In this document: piece after piece, positions 25,964 to 34,941 of the stretch | Layout of the letters: each line of letters opens with the position of its first letter | How positions within the stretch are numbered: position 1 is the first letter of the stretch | From: Litoreibacter albidus | GTDB taxonomy: Bacteria > Pseudomonadota > Alphaproteobacteria > Rhodobacterales > Rhodobacteraceae | NCBI RefSeq assembly: GCF_900107015.1 | Contig: NZ_FNOI01000007.1 | Coordinates: 1-64,000, forward strand | DNA length: 64,000 nucleotides | Reading direction: 5' to 3' | Made by a program: the position numbers and the translations under genes | The notes under the pieces: model-generated | What the model was told of the DNA's origin: nothing | Databases searched by the model: none | The model's input: only the letters and a program-made list of their open reading frames with translations

Positions 25964-26368
25964 TATGTAGAGAGCGGGCCAAAGCATGAAAAATTTCAAT
26001 CAACAGCGAAGCCATTGCAATAAAATCTGGTTTGTTATTTTTATCTGAGCAGGTGCTCATCTTGTGGGCTCCGCGCTAATGGGAGGCCCAATTTAAAAAT
26101 CATTACTCTGGTCTCAACCGCAACCTCGGGTCTGTTTGCTGAGTCGCAAACCCCAATGGTTCGGCGCGGAACTCGGATAACCGGACTGGCTGCGCTGGAG
26201 TGCGATGCATCCGGCCGCCGGATGCGTGTTTCATGGGCGGATGTGACAAGGCGGTGGCGATTTATTTGAGAGGGCGGCAGATCCGCGCGTATGCGATTTG
26301 CCCTACCTTCTTTCGCCCGTAGCTGGTCGCCCAGACTTTTAACAAAGTTGAACGGCCAGCATGGGTCA
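25964..26368. other. Gene-free gap with a GC hairpin
   Basis: No gene is supported. A GCATCCGG-CCG-CCGGATGC hairpin lies near 26206-26225. The minus-strand open frame here has no protein-like features. Confidence 0.35.
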
Positions 26369-26482
26369 AACGGAGAGATCAAACTAGGCCGAGTAGGCGA
26401 GGTCGAGGAGGTCATGGGGGCCGCGATGAATTCGGCGTCGGAAATCGCTAAGCTTGGCACAGGAATATCACTGCTGATTGAC
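26369..26482 (+). pseudogene. Relic of a short-chain dehydrogenase C-terminus
   Basis: The + frame reads NGEIKLGRVGEVEEVMGAA, then SASEIAKLGTGISLLID. This is the usual end of classical SDR enzymes (GR-GEV-EV...LASE...TG..L.IDGG) but with the GG replaced and no SDR core upstream. It precedes the RraA gene by 55 bases, so an SDR may once have belonged to that operon. Confidence 0.5.
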
Positions 26483-26537
26483 ACAAAGCCGCCGCAGGAA
26501 ACTCTCACCTAATTTCCACCTAAGAGGACAAGTACGT

Positions 26538-27248
26538 ATGACTGATACTGCACTACCGGATAACCTTTTAGCGCTGCTACGCGAAGTCGATACTCCGACA
26601 GTTTGTAACGCGATAGAAGTGGCGCAGGGCAAGCGAGGATTCAACCGTTTTACTCGCGGCACTATGCAGCATTCCCAACCCGGAGATCCTGCCATCGTGG
26701 GATTTGCCCGCACGGCACGCATCGCGGGTCTTGCGCCGTCGGCCGAGGCACCTGAAGTCATCCGAGAACGCCGGATGGATTATTTCAGGTCGATGGCGGA
26801 TGGTAGCGGGCCAACTGCTGCGGTGATCGAGGATGTCGATTTCCCAAATTGCATCGCTGGCTGGTGGGGCGAGGTGCACGTCGCCGTACACAAGGGGCTT
26901 GGCCTTGCAGGAGCGGTGACCAACGGTGTCTTGCGCGATCTTGACGTGATCGATGACGGCTTTCCGGTGCTAGCTGGATCCCTCGGGCCAAGCCACGGTT
27001 TCGTTCATGTCGTCGAGATCGGAACAGAAGTTTGCATTATGGGTATGCGGGTGGCGCAGGGAGAATTAATTCACGCGGACCGGCATGGTGCAGTCGTCAT
27101 CCCGAGTGAGGTCATCCCCGCTCTCAAACAGGCAATCGACACCGTCGTCGCCAGCGAAAAAATCGTCCTCTGCCCCGCCCGCGAACCCGGATTTGACATC
27201 AACAAGCTGGAAGAGGCCTGGGCAAAGTTTGAGGCCGCAAGAACATGA
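26538..27248 (+). CDS. RraA-family protein (HMG aldolase / oxaloacetate decarboxylase-like)
   Basis: 236 residues. RraA-fold enzymes use a divalent metal to cleave 4-hydroxy-4-methyl-2-oxoglutarate or decarboxylate oxaloacetate; others only regulate RNase E. The hallmark GAVTNGVLRDLD with the catalytic Arg and metal Asp is present, followed by the HADRHGAVVIP segment. The ATG at 26538 has AGAGGA 10 bases upstream. Its stop overlaps the start of the 2-hydroxyacid dehydrogenase gene by 4 bases. That partner favours an enzymatic role in 2-oxo or hydroxyacid breakdown. Confidence 0.85.
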   Translation: MTDTALPDNLLALLREVDTPTVCNAIEVAQGKRGFNRFTRGTMQHSQPGDPAIVGFARTARIAGLAPSAEAPEVIRERRMDYFRSMADGSGPTAAVIEDVDFPNCIAGWWGEVHVAVHKGLGLAGAVTNGVLRDLDVIDDGFPVLAGSLGPSHGFVHVVEIGTEVCIMGMRVAQGELIHADRHGAVVIPSEVIPALKQAIDTVVASEKIVLCPAREPGFDINKLEEAWAKFEAART

Positions 27249-28216
27249 GAAATATGTTGGTAAAACCTAGGGTTCTGGTGCTACGGAAGCTGACTGCGGA
27301 GGTCGAAGAACGTCTAGCCAAAACATATGAGGCGGTGTTCAGCCTCGACGATAAGCCGATGGTGCCTGAGGCGATCGCCCAAGCGCTATACGATTATGAG
27401 GCCCTCGTGCCGACAGTCAGTGACCGGATCACTGCGGTGATGCTAAAGGGCGCGGGGGTGCGGACACGGATGATTGCCAATGTCGGTGTTGGTTGCTCGA
27501 ACATCGACGTTGCAGCGGCTAGAGATGCTGGCATTGCGGTGTCGAATACGCCGGACGTTCTGACTGATGCCACTGCCGACACCGCGCTGCTCTTAATTCT
27601 ATCGGTAACCCGCCGCGCCTTTGCTGCCGAGAAGATGCTGCGCGAGGGCCGATGGGGTGGATTCTCAATTGTCGGTGGGTTGGGGGCCAGTATTCAGGAT
27701 AAGGTGCTGGGGATTATCGGGATGGGCCGCATCGGTCAGGCCGTCGCGCGTAGGGCCGCCTTAGGGTTTGGGATGAAAATCGTTTACTATAATCGCTCAC
27801 CAGTGAGTGGCCTTGGGTTTGAAGCTCAGGGGTTAGACAGCATCGATGCTGTGATGGCGGTGGCCGATGTGGTGTCGGTCCATGTGCCGGGTGGTGGTGG
27901 CACGCCGTTGGTGACAGCCGCGCATATCGCCCGCATGAAGCCCTCGGCTTATCTGGTTAATACCGCTCGCGGCGACAGTCTTGACCAAACCGCCTTGATC
28001 GCGGCGCTGGCTGGAAAACGCATAGCCGGGGCCGGGTTCGACGTCTTCGCCAAAGAGCCAGAAGTGCCAGAAACGCTGCGCAAGATGGAGAATGTGACGC
28101 TTCTGCCCCATATTGGGTCTGCGACTGAAGAGGTGCGCACCGCTATGGGGCACATGGCTGTCGACAATCTCGATGCATACTTCGAGGGCAGAGCACTTCC
28201 TAGCCGCGTCGTGTGA
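27245..28216 (+). CDS. D-isomer-specific 2-hydroxyacid dehydrogenase (glyoxylate/hydroxypyruvate reductase type)
   Basis: 323 residues. An NAD(P)-dependent interconverter of 2-oxo and D-2-hydroxyacids. The cofactor loop is GIIGMGRIGQAVARRA (~155-170); catalytic Arg is in LVNTARGDSLD, Glu in the FDVFAKEPEVP region, and His in LLPHIGSAT. The ATG overlaps the RraA stop (ATGA), so the two are coupled. Together they could cleave a substrate and reduce the glyoxylate- or pyruvate-like product. Confidence 0.9.
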   Translation: MRNMLVKPRVLVLRKLTAEVEERLAKTYEAVFSLDDKPMVPEAIAQALYDYEALVPTVSDRITAVMLKGAGVRTRMIANVGVGCSNIDVAAARDAGIAVSNTPDVLTDATADTALLLILSVTRRAFAAEKMLREGRWGGFSIVGGLGASIQDKVLGIIGMGRIGQAVARRAALGFGMKIVYYNRSPVSGLGFEAQGLDSIDAVMAVADVVSVHVPGGGGTPLVTAAHIARMKPSAYLVNTARGDSLDQTALIAALAGKRIAGAGFDVFAKEPEVPETLRKMENVTLLPHIGSATEEVRTAMGHMAVDNLDAYFEGRALPSRVV

Positions 28217-28745
28217 TCCAAAACTGAAAATCGGCAGGCGGATCTAAAAAGGTAAGGCGGATGTCTGCAAAGCGTGCTGTCTCACTAACGGACTCGTGGT
28301 CGTTGGTTTGTTGATCTGGTCTTGGGCGATTTGGGAGCACACAGATAAAACTAGGAGTTAGCAAAACTTGATGGATGTCATCCTAGGATAAGCGACAGCC
28401 TCATGACGACGTAGTCATTAACCACTTCTTCGCCTTAATGCATTGTTCGGAGGTCCACGACAGCCACATGAATGCCTTGACCCTCAATTGGATCATTTGG
28501 CCGCGGCAAAAAGAACGTTCCCGTTGATAGCTGTCACCGCCCTCAGCACATCTCGCCGCCCAAGTAAGACAGGGCCAACCCCAGCACTCAATCGCAGTGG
28601 TATAGGGGCGGGTCGCCATTGCCGCGCTCCAACATGCCGTTGATAAACTACTCTTACAGCTTTCCGACAATGTCAGTTAACATACAATGGGGTTTAGGAT
28701 GGATACCGGTGGCCATGCTACCCAGCCCTCGGAGTATTTCGATTT
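28217..28745. other. Gap at the left edge of the integrase region
   Basis: About 530 bases without a supported gene. A minus-strand frame near 28400-28660 reads protein-like (FFLPRPNDPIEGQGIHVAVVDLRT) but holds at least three stops, so it may be a dead gene. No copy of the tRNA-Ser att core was found here. Confidence 0.35.
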
Positions 28746-30344
28746 TTACAGTGTCCGATTCTGGCGCTCAAGAACCAACCATTTGGCCCGCTCAAACTCT
28801 GGCGTTCCTGGAACCAGTTCATGCTCGTGATACCGCAGCATTAGCTCCATATCCTCTACCGGAACACCTTCCCCGCTATGGAATGCCTCGAAGATTTCTG
28901 AGACACGCTCTTCCGTAATGTTCTCGTAATACCGCTGAGTCACATCTTCGTTCTCATGCCCCATGTTAACCGACCAAGCCTTAGAGGCTTCAAGTGACTG
29001 GCAGATCTTCAAACGCAATTGCCCGATAAAGTGCTTTGCTGAATGCGGAGAAAAGTTCTTATTTATTCCTCGGGAGGCTGATTGAAAGGCGGACGAGACC
29101 GCGTGCGTCGACGACATGGGTGAAATTGAAGGCGATTGCGACCTATCGATAGTTCCTGAGAAGTGTTTGTCGTCTGGGAACAATGCATCGTCATCGCTAT
29201 AACCCAGGCCGATCAGCTCCTCTTTCCACGCCACCACCACTTCAACAAAGATCGGTGGAACCGGGAAGAATTTGATCCTGAGGCTTTTGCCGTTTTTTGT
29301 CCTTGAGCGCCGCGCATCTTGCACCACGATCTGGTGGTCGGCATCCAAGTGTCGGACTCGCAAGGATGTGATCGTGTCAGCCCGTAAAGCCGCCAGGAAG
29401 GCAATGGCAACCATGGCCCTATCACGCCTTTCCTTGATGGTCTCGGCGGGCGCTAATTCGATCATTTGGGAAGCTTCATTTTCAGTTGGGACGGGTCTGG
29501 TCTCGCCTGAGAGAGCCGAAGCACTGAACTTCTTGGGCAGTTCGAAGTAACCGGGCAAGGTTCGATCCAGATCGTGAAACCTGTCTTGGACAATCAGCCA
29601 CTCGAAGAATGACTTCAGGTGCGACACAAGGTGACGCACCGTCGATACGCTCAACCGATCTTCCCCGAAGGATTCAGCGCTAGATTTTAGATGTTCGCGA
29701 AACTGCGACACGTCCTTTTTGGTAACTTTGGAAAAGTCTTTACCACTACAAAAAGCTTCAAACCGGCGAATGGCAGCGATTTTAGCGGAAACGGTTTTAA
29801 CCGACCAACGGCCCGCAAACTGGCGCCATTCATGAAGAATGCGGTCATTGATGAAATAACAGACCTCATCGATCAGATCGCTGTCATTCCCAATACCAGC
29901 TGGGATTTGATCCTTTACTTCGTCCAGCGCTTCCAAGCTGGTATTTGTATTGGCACAATCTAGAATCTTGTCGCAATCAATCTCATTCACTCTCTTGGTC
30001 ACAATGGCTGCGCACGCAAAACACACGGCGCGAACAGCAAATCCGCCGTTCTCTAACACTCGTTTTTCAACGGACTTCGTGTCGGGAAATACGCGCTCCT
30101 TGCATGAAAAACATTTGAACTGGCCAATGCGCAGGGGCGTGCTTCCAGTTGTCCGCTTGGCATCATGAAACCGCTTCACTTCGGCCCCGTTAAAGACATA
30201 CGGAACGCCTCCGTCTGATGGGCGAAGTCCGTCCTTGATCCAATTCGATACAGTGTTCCGAGTTACATCAAACAGCCCCATGAGCTCCTCGACTGAATAG
30301 ACAAGGTGCTTCTTTGGTCGCACATGTTTGTACGACCGGCTCAT
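28746..30344 (-). CDS. Tyrosine recombinase with N-terminal HTH and zinc-ribbon, HxxK variant
   Basis: 532 residues from the ATG at 30344, which overlaps the stop of the upstream gene (ATGA). The domains in order are an HTH at ~14-45 (YSVEELMGLFDVTRNTVSNWIKDGL), a zinc ribbon with C78, C81, C108 and C111, an SAM-like core-binding domain (~165-255), and a tyrosine recombinase catalytic domain (~300-480). Catalytic residues are R321 (LAALRADTITSLR), H434, H463 (MGHENED) and Tyr472/473. The HxxR motif reads H-S-A-K, so the second Arg is Lys437. It is the last gene of a three-gene DNA-binding module in an integrative element. Confidence 0.85.
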   Translation of the reverse strand: MSRSYKHVRPKKHLVYSVEELMGLFDVTRNTVSNWIKDGLRPSDGGVPYVFNGAEVKRFHDAKRTTGSTPLRIGQFKCFSCKERVFPDTKSVEKRVLENGGFAVRAVCFACAAIVTKRVNEIDCDKILDCANTNTSLEALDEVKDQIPAGIGNDSDLIDEVCYFINDRILHEWRQFAGRWSVKTVSAKIAAIRRFEAFCSGKDFSKVTKKDVSQFREHLKSSAESFGEDRLSVSTVRHLVSHLKSFFEWLIVQDRFHDLDRTLPGYFELPKKFSASALSGETRPVPTENEASQMIELAPAETIKERRDRAMVAIAFLAALRADTITSLRVRHLDADHQIVVQDARRSRTKNGKSLRIKFFPVPPIFVEVVVAWKEELIGLGYSDDDALFPDDKHFSGTIDRSQSPSISPMSSTHAVSSAFQSASRGINKNFSPHSAKHFIGQLRLKICQSLEASKAWSVNMGHENEDVTQRYYENITEERVSEIFEAFHSGEGVPVEDMELMLRYHEHELVPGTPEFERAKWLVLERQNRTL

Positions 30345-30679
30345 ACCGGCGCTTTCTGGCTCGTCTTGGAGCGCTTGCCGCTCTGCCGAGACCGAGCGCG
30401 ATTTTCGAACGCAATCAACTGGTCTTCTGACCACCGGCTCGTACCTGGTGACAGCTTAACCGGCGCAGGGAAGTGCTCATTGTGCTTAACCCAACGCCAA
30501 ACGGTCGCGTGCGAAACGCTATAGCGTTTCATGACTTCATCGATGGTCAGGAACTGGACCTTACGAGGGCTCGCAACAGCGCTTTTGGGAGCGCCGCGAA
30601 CCTTGGGTTTGCACGCCGTTGTCTCGCTAGGCCGCTTTTGGGAATTTTCCACGCCAAACAGGTCAGCCTGAGCACGCAT
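30341..30679 (-). CDS. AlpA/MerR-type HTH protein of the recombinase module
   Basis: 112 residues from the ATG at 30679, which overlaps the preceding stop (TAATG). The N-terminal ~45 residues are basic and disordered. The C-terminal HTH is excisionase/AlpA-like (FLTIDEVMKRYSVSHATVWRWVKHNEHFPAPVKLSPGTSRWSEDQLIAFENRA). Such proteins act as recombination directionality factors or phage regulators. Overlaps on both sides show tight co-expression with the recombinase. Confidence 0.75.
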   Translation of the reverse strand: MRAQADLFGVENSQKRPSETTACKPKVRGAPKSAVASPRKVQFLTIDEVMKRYSVSHATVWRWVKHNEHFPAPVKLSPGTSRWSEDQLIAFENRARSRQSGKRSKTSQKAPV

Positions 30680-30894
30680 TAGCTCTTGCTCCGCAAAGCC
30701 GGGTCGACCCGGCAAGCCTCGGCCCACGCGTTCAGGTCCGCCCCACGGTAGATGACCTTCCTCCCGAGCTTGTAGAAGGCAGGGCCCATGTTTTTGTGAC
30801 GCCACTGTGCGAGCTTGTCGCGGTCACCGATCAGATCAAGTTCGGGGTCGCCGAGAACGTAGTTCTTGGAATTATCGAAGATACTATCTGACAT
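30679..30894 (-). CDS. Small winged-HTH excisionase-like protein
   Basis: 71 residues. It resembles the helix_turn_helix_17 type: LDLIGDRDKLAQWRHKNMGPAFYKLGRKVIYRGADLNAWAEA, with Tyr-Lys and Arg-Lys at the wing. First gene of the module; its TAA overlaps the next ATG. Probably helps excision or regulates the recombinase promoter in the 115-base gap upstream. Confidence 0.7.
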   Translation of the reverse strand: MSDSIFDNSKNYVLGDPELDLIGDRDKLAQWRHKNMGPAFYKLGRKVIYRGADLNAWAEACRVDPALRSKS

Positions 30895-31009
30895 AACTGG
30901 ATTCCCTTGAGTTGCTTTGGGTATCCCGTGTTTGTGTTCGTCAGTTGGTTTCTGTGAAGTGGGCCAAAAGGGTCAAAAATCATCAGAGACTTTTGACCTT
31001 AGTTTTGAC

Positions 31010-31867
31010 CTAGTTCTTCAGTCTTTTGACCGCCCTTTTGACCGTCGACTCAGAAACGGTAGCACCTAGGGCCGCTTCAATTTGGCGATGCATCTCCTTG
31101 AGAGGTACATTTGGAATCCCTGTCGGATAGATTTGTTGGATGGCCGAGACGATACCGCCAATTTTAGACGGCCTGCCTGTTTGAACTGGATTGTCTTTGC
31201 AAGCGAAGAACTCGGAAACGTAAGTTGGACATGACTTCGACCAATCGGCAAGATCGCCATCATCGATACAAAATGACCATCCAGGGAATTCATCGACAAA
31301 TCTGTTCACATATTCTTTGTGGAATGCATCACTTGCCCAAGGTGGCACAGTATCGGGTACGACAAATTGTAGCCGTTCGAAAACATAGGGAAGCGTGTGA
31401 AAGCGAGCGCTTTCTATATTAATCTGACCTATGCCAACTTCGCTCGGTTTTGGGTAAGCGTTCGTCCATGCTTCAGGGGCGTCGTGGTATTGCTTCCAAG
31501 GCTTAAACCGAACTGAGCCAAATCGTTGCAGAAACTCTCCATTTAAGCCTGCCTCTTCTGGGTTCTCTGCAATACGAGTGCTCTCAAAAACAGACGCGTT
31601 TTTGTAGATTTTGTTGTATTGTCGGTCTAATGCTACATCCACTCTTGCTATTCGCTGCAGATCCTTGGCGACGACAATCCTATGATCGAGAAACGATTTA
31701 AGAAAAATTTGCTCACAGATATCTGCTGGAGAACCAACGTAATAAGATCTTTTGGCTTGATCCCCCGCATAGTCATCGGCAGCATTGGCGTATATCTGAA
31801 CAAAGTGCTTTGAGGTAAATTCCCGCCAAAGCTTAGCAAAGGACGTATACCCTAATGGACTAAACAT
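31010..31867 (-). CDS. Hypothetical integrative-element protein with C-terminal HTH-like segment
   Basis: 285 residues. I do not recognise a catalytic domain. The last ~55 residues (GRPSKIGGIVSAIQQIYP..., then TVSESTVKRAVKRLKN) resemble the DNA-binding tail common in proteins of alphaproteobacterial integrated elements. I chose the ATG at 31867 for the GGGAGG 7 bases upstream; it overlaps the end of the integrase gene by 8 bases, so the two are coupled. Confidence 0.6.
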   Translation of the reverse strand: MFSPLGYTSFAKLWREFTSKHFVQIYANAADDYAGDQAKRSYYVGSPADICEQIFLKSFLDHRIVVAKDLQRIARVDVALDRQYNKIYKNASVFESTRIAENPEEAGLNGEFLQRFGSVRFKPWKQYHDAPEAWTNAYPKPSEVGIGQINIESARFHTLPYVFERLQFVVPDTVPPWASDAFHKEYVNRFVDEFPGWSFCIDDGDLADWSKSCPTYVSEFFACKDNPVQTGRPSKIGGIVSAIQQIYPTGIPNVPLKEMHRQIEAALGATVSESTVKRAVKRLKN

Positions 31868-33056
31868 CGATGAACCTCCCTTCACGTCCCGACACGAAAC
31901 TTGACCACCTCTTCATCAAGCTACGCCGTTTGTCCAAAAGGTCAGACCGCGCGTATGCCCTCTCGACATCCGATCCGACCCTATGCGCCAGACACATTTC
32001 CGCCACCTCTCGCGGCGCATTGGCGACTTCGGAGGCCCAGTCGCGGAACGTCGAGCGCAGCCCGTGCACCGTCGCGTCCCCATTCGTTACACGGCGCAGC
32101 AACATCAGCATCGACATATTGGACAAGGGCCTGTGCCGCTTCTGCCCTTCAAACACGAACTCCGAGTTCATCGCGCGCAACTCTTCGACAATAGACAGCA
32201 TTTGAGGCGTCATCGGGACCCTATGCGCGGACCCAGTTTTCATGCGCTCCGCCGGGCAGGTCCAAACCCGCGCCTCAAGGTCTAATTCCTCCCAGCGCAT
32301 TTTAAGCACCTCTGTCGTGCGGGATGCAGACAATGCAGTAAACATCAGCGCTTTCGCAGCCATGCCATCGCGCGTCCTCAATACCTCAAACAACCCAGGC
32401 ATATCTTGCCAGCGAACTGCTTTGTGATGCTTTGGCTTCGCGGACATCCTCGGCAAAACTTGGGCGTCTTTGATCGCAGTCACCGGGTTCTCACCGGACC
32501 GAAACCCTTTTGAGCGTGCCACGTCCAACACAGTTTTAATCCGTTGAGACAACCTGCGGGCGGTTTCGTGCTTGTCGGTCCAGATTGGCGCCAAGCACAT
32601 CAGCACCTCCGGCTGGTCAATACTATCAATTGGCATGCGCCCAATCTTGGGAAAGGCATAGTCACGCAAGGTGTTGATCCATTGCTGCCCATGCTTGGGA
32701 TTTTTCCAAGTTGGCATGCGATCAATATGGACTTGCTGCGCGACCTCCTCAAAGGTCGGGACCTCTCGGGTGGCCGTAAATCTTGGGTTCAGGCCCTGCT
32801 TGGCCATGCGGCGATATTCCAGCGCTCGGTCGCGGGCCTGGTTGATCGTGACTATATCTGCCCCGCCCAAGCCAAAGTCGGTCCGCAAGGGAGCACCCTT
32901 CTTGTTCTTTTGACCTTTAACAACCACGCGAACAATCCAACGCCGCGCACCGGATGGATCTACAACCAGATACAACCCATTCCCGTCGCCATGCCGACCC
33001 GGTCCAAGGTTCTCTACCAACTTCTTCGTAAGCTTACCGCCCAGCGTTGCCACCAT
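31860..33056 (-). CDS. P4-type tyrosine integrase (DUF4102)
   Basis: 398 residues. The N-terminal arm-binding DUF4102 domain (LTKKLVENLGPGRHGDGNGLYLVVDPSG) is followed by a core-binding domain and a catalytic domain with R246 (SASRTTEVLKMRW), H331 and R334 (VHGLRSTFRDW), H358 and nucleophile Y368. P4 integrases insert elements at tRNA 3' ends. Its start lies 148 bases from the copy of the tRNA-Ser 3' end at 33204, consistent with an element that used that duplicated site. The start could also be the ATG at 33068. Confidence 0.9.
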   Translation of the reverse strand: MVATLGGKLTKKLVENLGPGRHGDGNGLYLVVDPSGARRWIVRVVVKGQKNKKGAPLRTDFGLGGADIVTINQARDRALEYRRMAKQGLNPRFTATREVPTFEEVAQQVHIDRMPTWKNPKHGQQWINTLRDYAFPKIGRMPIDSIDQPEVLMCLAPIWTDKHETARRLSQRIKTVLDVARSKGFRSGENPVTAIKDAQVLPRMSAKPKHHKAVRWQDMPGLFEVLRTRDGMAAKALMFTALSASRTTEVLKMRWEELDLEARVWTCPAERMKTGSAHRVPMTPQMLSIVEELRAMNSEFVFEGQKRHRPLSNMSMLMLLRRVTNGDATVHGLRSTFRDWASEVANAPREVAEMCLAHRVGSDVERAYARSDLLDKRRSLMKRWSSFVSGREGRFIDV

Positions 33057-33068
33057 TAAATACCACAT

Positions 33069-34051
33069 TCCGTACCACTCAAGAAAAGTATACGAGCACT
33101 ATCGAAAGAAATCGAGGGAAACTTAAACGACGGGAAAATCCCAATAAAATAAGGCAAAAGGGCCGCCCAAGGCGACCCAATCAAAGTGACTAAAAATGTA
33201 TAATGGCGGAGACGAAGGGATACTTACCCGACCTCGCTAAGTCGCTGTAACAAAAGGATATTCAGTCGAAGCGTTGTCCATTCAGCATGTTGTCCCTTAT
33301 GGACCACACAGTATGCACAATGGAATTCGAAGTCTAGTCAAACAGGCGCACTCGCGGGCAATCTCTAAGGCCTGTCCGAGAGAAAGGGAAATCGCCAATA
33401 ATAAGAAATCGAACTTTAAACCAACTGAGGAAATGTCGGCGAGTTGATGCTCAGCCGAGAGCGTCAAAATCCGCAAGCTAACCTTAAGGTTTGCAATATC
33501 TTCATTACCCGCCGCGATGGGCGGTTTGCAGACATTCTCTGCAGGTGCGTGATCATTGGTTCGTATTGTGAAAAGCCGACATTCTCCCCCCTGCCTGCGC
33601 CGTAGCTCTTGCTGCGCCATCCACCAAGGTCAGCAATGCGCAGATAGCGACCTTTGCAAAGTTTAACCCGCTTCCCAACAGCGGACCTTCATGCAGACAG
33701 CGGCGAACAGCAACTTCGAGCCCAGACTTACCTATGCTGCTTTGTGCATGAATGACCGCTTTCACGGGTATCCCAAAAACCTTCAACATTGGCTGGGTTT
33801 TGAATGGGGTTTTTGACAGCATAAATTGGAGTGTTTTAGGGCCGTGTCAAAAACGAGCGTTTTTGGTGGGCACACAAAGCAGGTCTTGACCAACTTTACT
33901 GAATATGGCCTTCTTACCTCGGTTTGTGTTGCCAGCCGCTCGCGCCCTGTTGGGTAAGGTGAAAATGCTCTAATGTTTAATTCAAACACTCCGTCCAGCA
34001 TTTGGTCGGTAAAGCGAGCGCCGTAAACAATTTGCTGGCATGGAGATCATC
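33069..34051. other. Element junction region without a convincing gene
   Basis: Almost 1 kb. It holds the distal att core (33204-33221) and a copy of the dispersed non-coding repeat (~33640-33770, with CGAGCCCAGACTTACC). Minus-strand open frames at 33297-33620 and 33553-33822 have no recognisable motifs or ribosome sites and I do not call them. Confidence 0.45.
33204..33221. repeat. Distal attachment core: copy of the tRNA-Ser 3' end
   Basis: TGGCGGAGACGAAGGGAT is identical to 40784-40801, the last 18 bases of tRNA-Ser(GCT) including the encoded CCA. Identity starts exactly at the CCA end and fades immediately after. This marks the outer att of a 7.6-kb element. Confidence 0.85.
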
Positions 34052-34585
34052 ATGAACAGTGTAGATCAGGCCAAATCTATGGCCCGCAAACTTCGGTCAG
34101 CCTTGGCCAAAGGCGACAAAGATATTTCCCACTCAGAGGCTTTGGAGCTCGTTGCAAACACGTTGGGATATTCAGATTGGAACACAGCATCGGCCAAACT
34201 GGAAGGTGCTGTTTCTAACGCGATCAGCTTCGGTAAAATCTGCCCTATCATCCGCATTTTTGATGAGGCCAAAGCAAGAGAGTTCTACTGCGGGTTTCTT
34301 GGCTTCGAAGTCGCATTTGAGCATCGTCACGAAAAGCAACTGCCGCTCTACATGGGCGTCGAGCGTGCCGGTGCGCTTTTACATCTTACAGAGCATCATG
34401 GCGACGCAAGCCCCGGATCGAACGTATTTTTGCCAACGCAAAAAATTCGAATGTTTCATAAGGAGCTTTCGGATAAGCAGTATTCCTTCGGGCGTCCTGA
34501 TTTGGAAGAATTGCCGTGGGGCCTGCAAATCCAAGTGCATGACCCATTTGGCAACAGAATTCGGTTTTGCGAACAAGTGTCCTGA
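34052..34585 (+). CDS. Glyoxalase/VOC-fold protein with N-terminal helical domain
   Basis: 177 residues. The first ~60 (MNSVDQAKSMARKLRSALAKGDKDISHSEALELVANTLGYSDWNTASAKL) form a helical domain found on some glyoxalase-related proteins. The rest is a VOC fold of bleomycin-resistance type (IIRIFDEAKAREFYCGFLGFEVAFEH..., ending VHDPFGNRIRFCE). A binding rather than catalytic role is possible, because the usual metal-ligand pattern is incomplete. I chose the ATG at 34052: GGAG lies 6 bases upstream, and the ATG at 34040 precedes that site. First cargo gene inside the element. Confidence 0.8.
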   Translation: MNSVDQAKSMARKLRSALAKGDKDISHSEALELVANTLGYSDWNTASAKLEGAVSNAISFGKICPIIRIFDEAKAREFYCGFLGFEVAFEHRHEKQLPLYMGVERAGALLHLTEHHGDASPGSNVFLPTQKIRMFHKELSDKQYSFGRPDLEELPWGLQIQVHDPFGNRIRFCEQVS

Positions 34586-34941
34586 GTAAAGAACTGGGGC
34601 AGGCCAGCTACCGTTGGTCTGCCACTCTAGCCGAGACGCTCCAAAAATGACCGTTTTTAGAACGCGAAAATCAAGGCCGACTGAATACCCATTCTCCGAA
34701 GTCCGTCATTGGCGCAGCCGCAGCGAAAGCACGGTTTGTCCCGCATCTTGTCAGTTCGTGACACGCGCCGCGAAGGTCTTCTATCTCAAATTTCTGTCGG
34801 AGGCTGTGAGTCCGCTCTGGGCTGGGACCAGTCATCGAGACAACTCTAAGAAGGCACTGATGATCAAACATCGTGTGCTGCATTGCCGCAGGTCGGCTTT
34901 GAGCCCAGACTCACCGATGCTGCACGTGGGATGAGTGTCTG
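34586..34941. repeat. Gene-free gap with a dispersed-repeat copy
   Basis: No gene. The right part (~34890-34935) reads CTTTGAGCCCAGACTCACCGATGCTGC, which matches ~80% with CTTCGAGCCCAGACTTACCTATGCTGC near 33715-33741. Confidence 0.5.

Noticed and set aside
26041..26508. 155-codon minus frame downstream of the histidine kinase
   Set aside because: No ribosome site or conserved blocks, and it is antisense to the SDR relic, which has recognisable motifs.
28401..28670. Possible dead gene on the minus strand (frame with DPIEGQGIHVAVVDLRT)
   Set aside because: Several stops within 80 codons and no family recognised; mentioned only as part of the gap.
28217..28745. A third copy of the tRNA-Ser att core for the left element
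   Set aside because: Reading both strands found only short GGCGGA-type matches, not the 18-base core.
33297..33822. Two overlapping minus-strand frames beside the distal att site
   Set aside because: No start context, no motif, and partly covered by the dispersed non-coding repeat.
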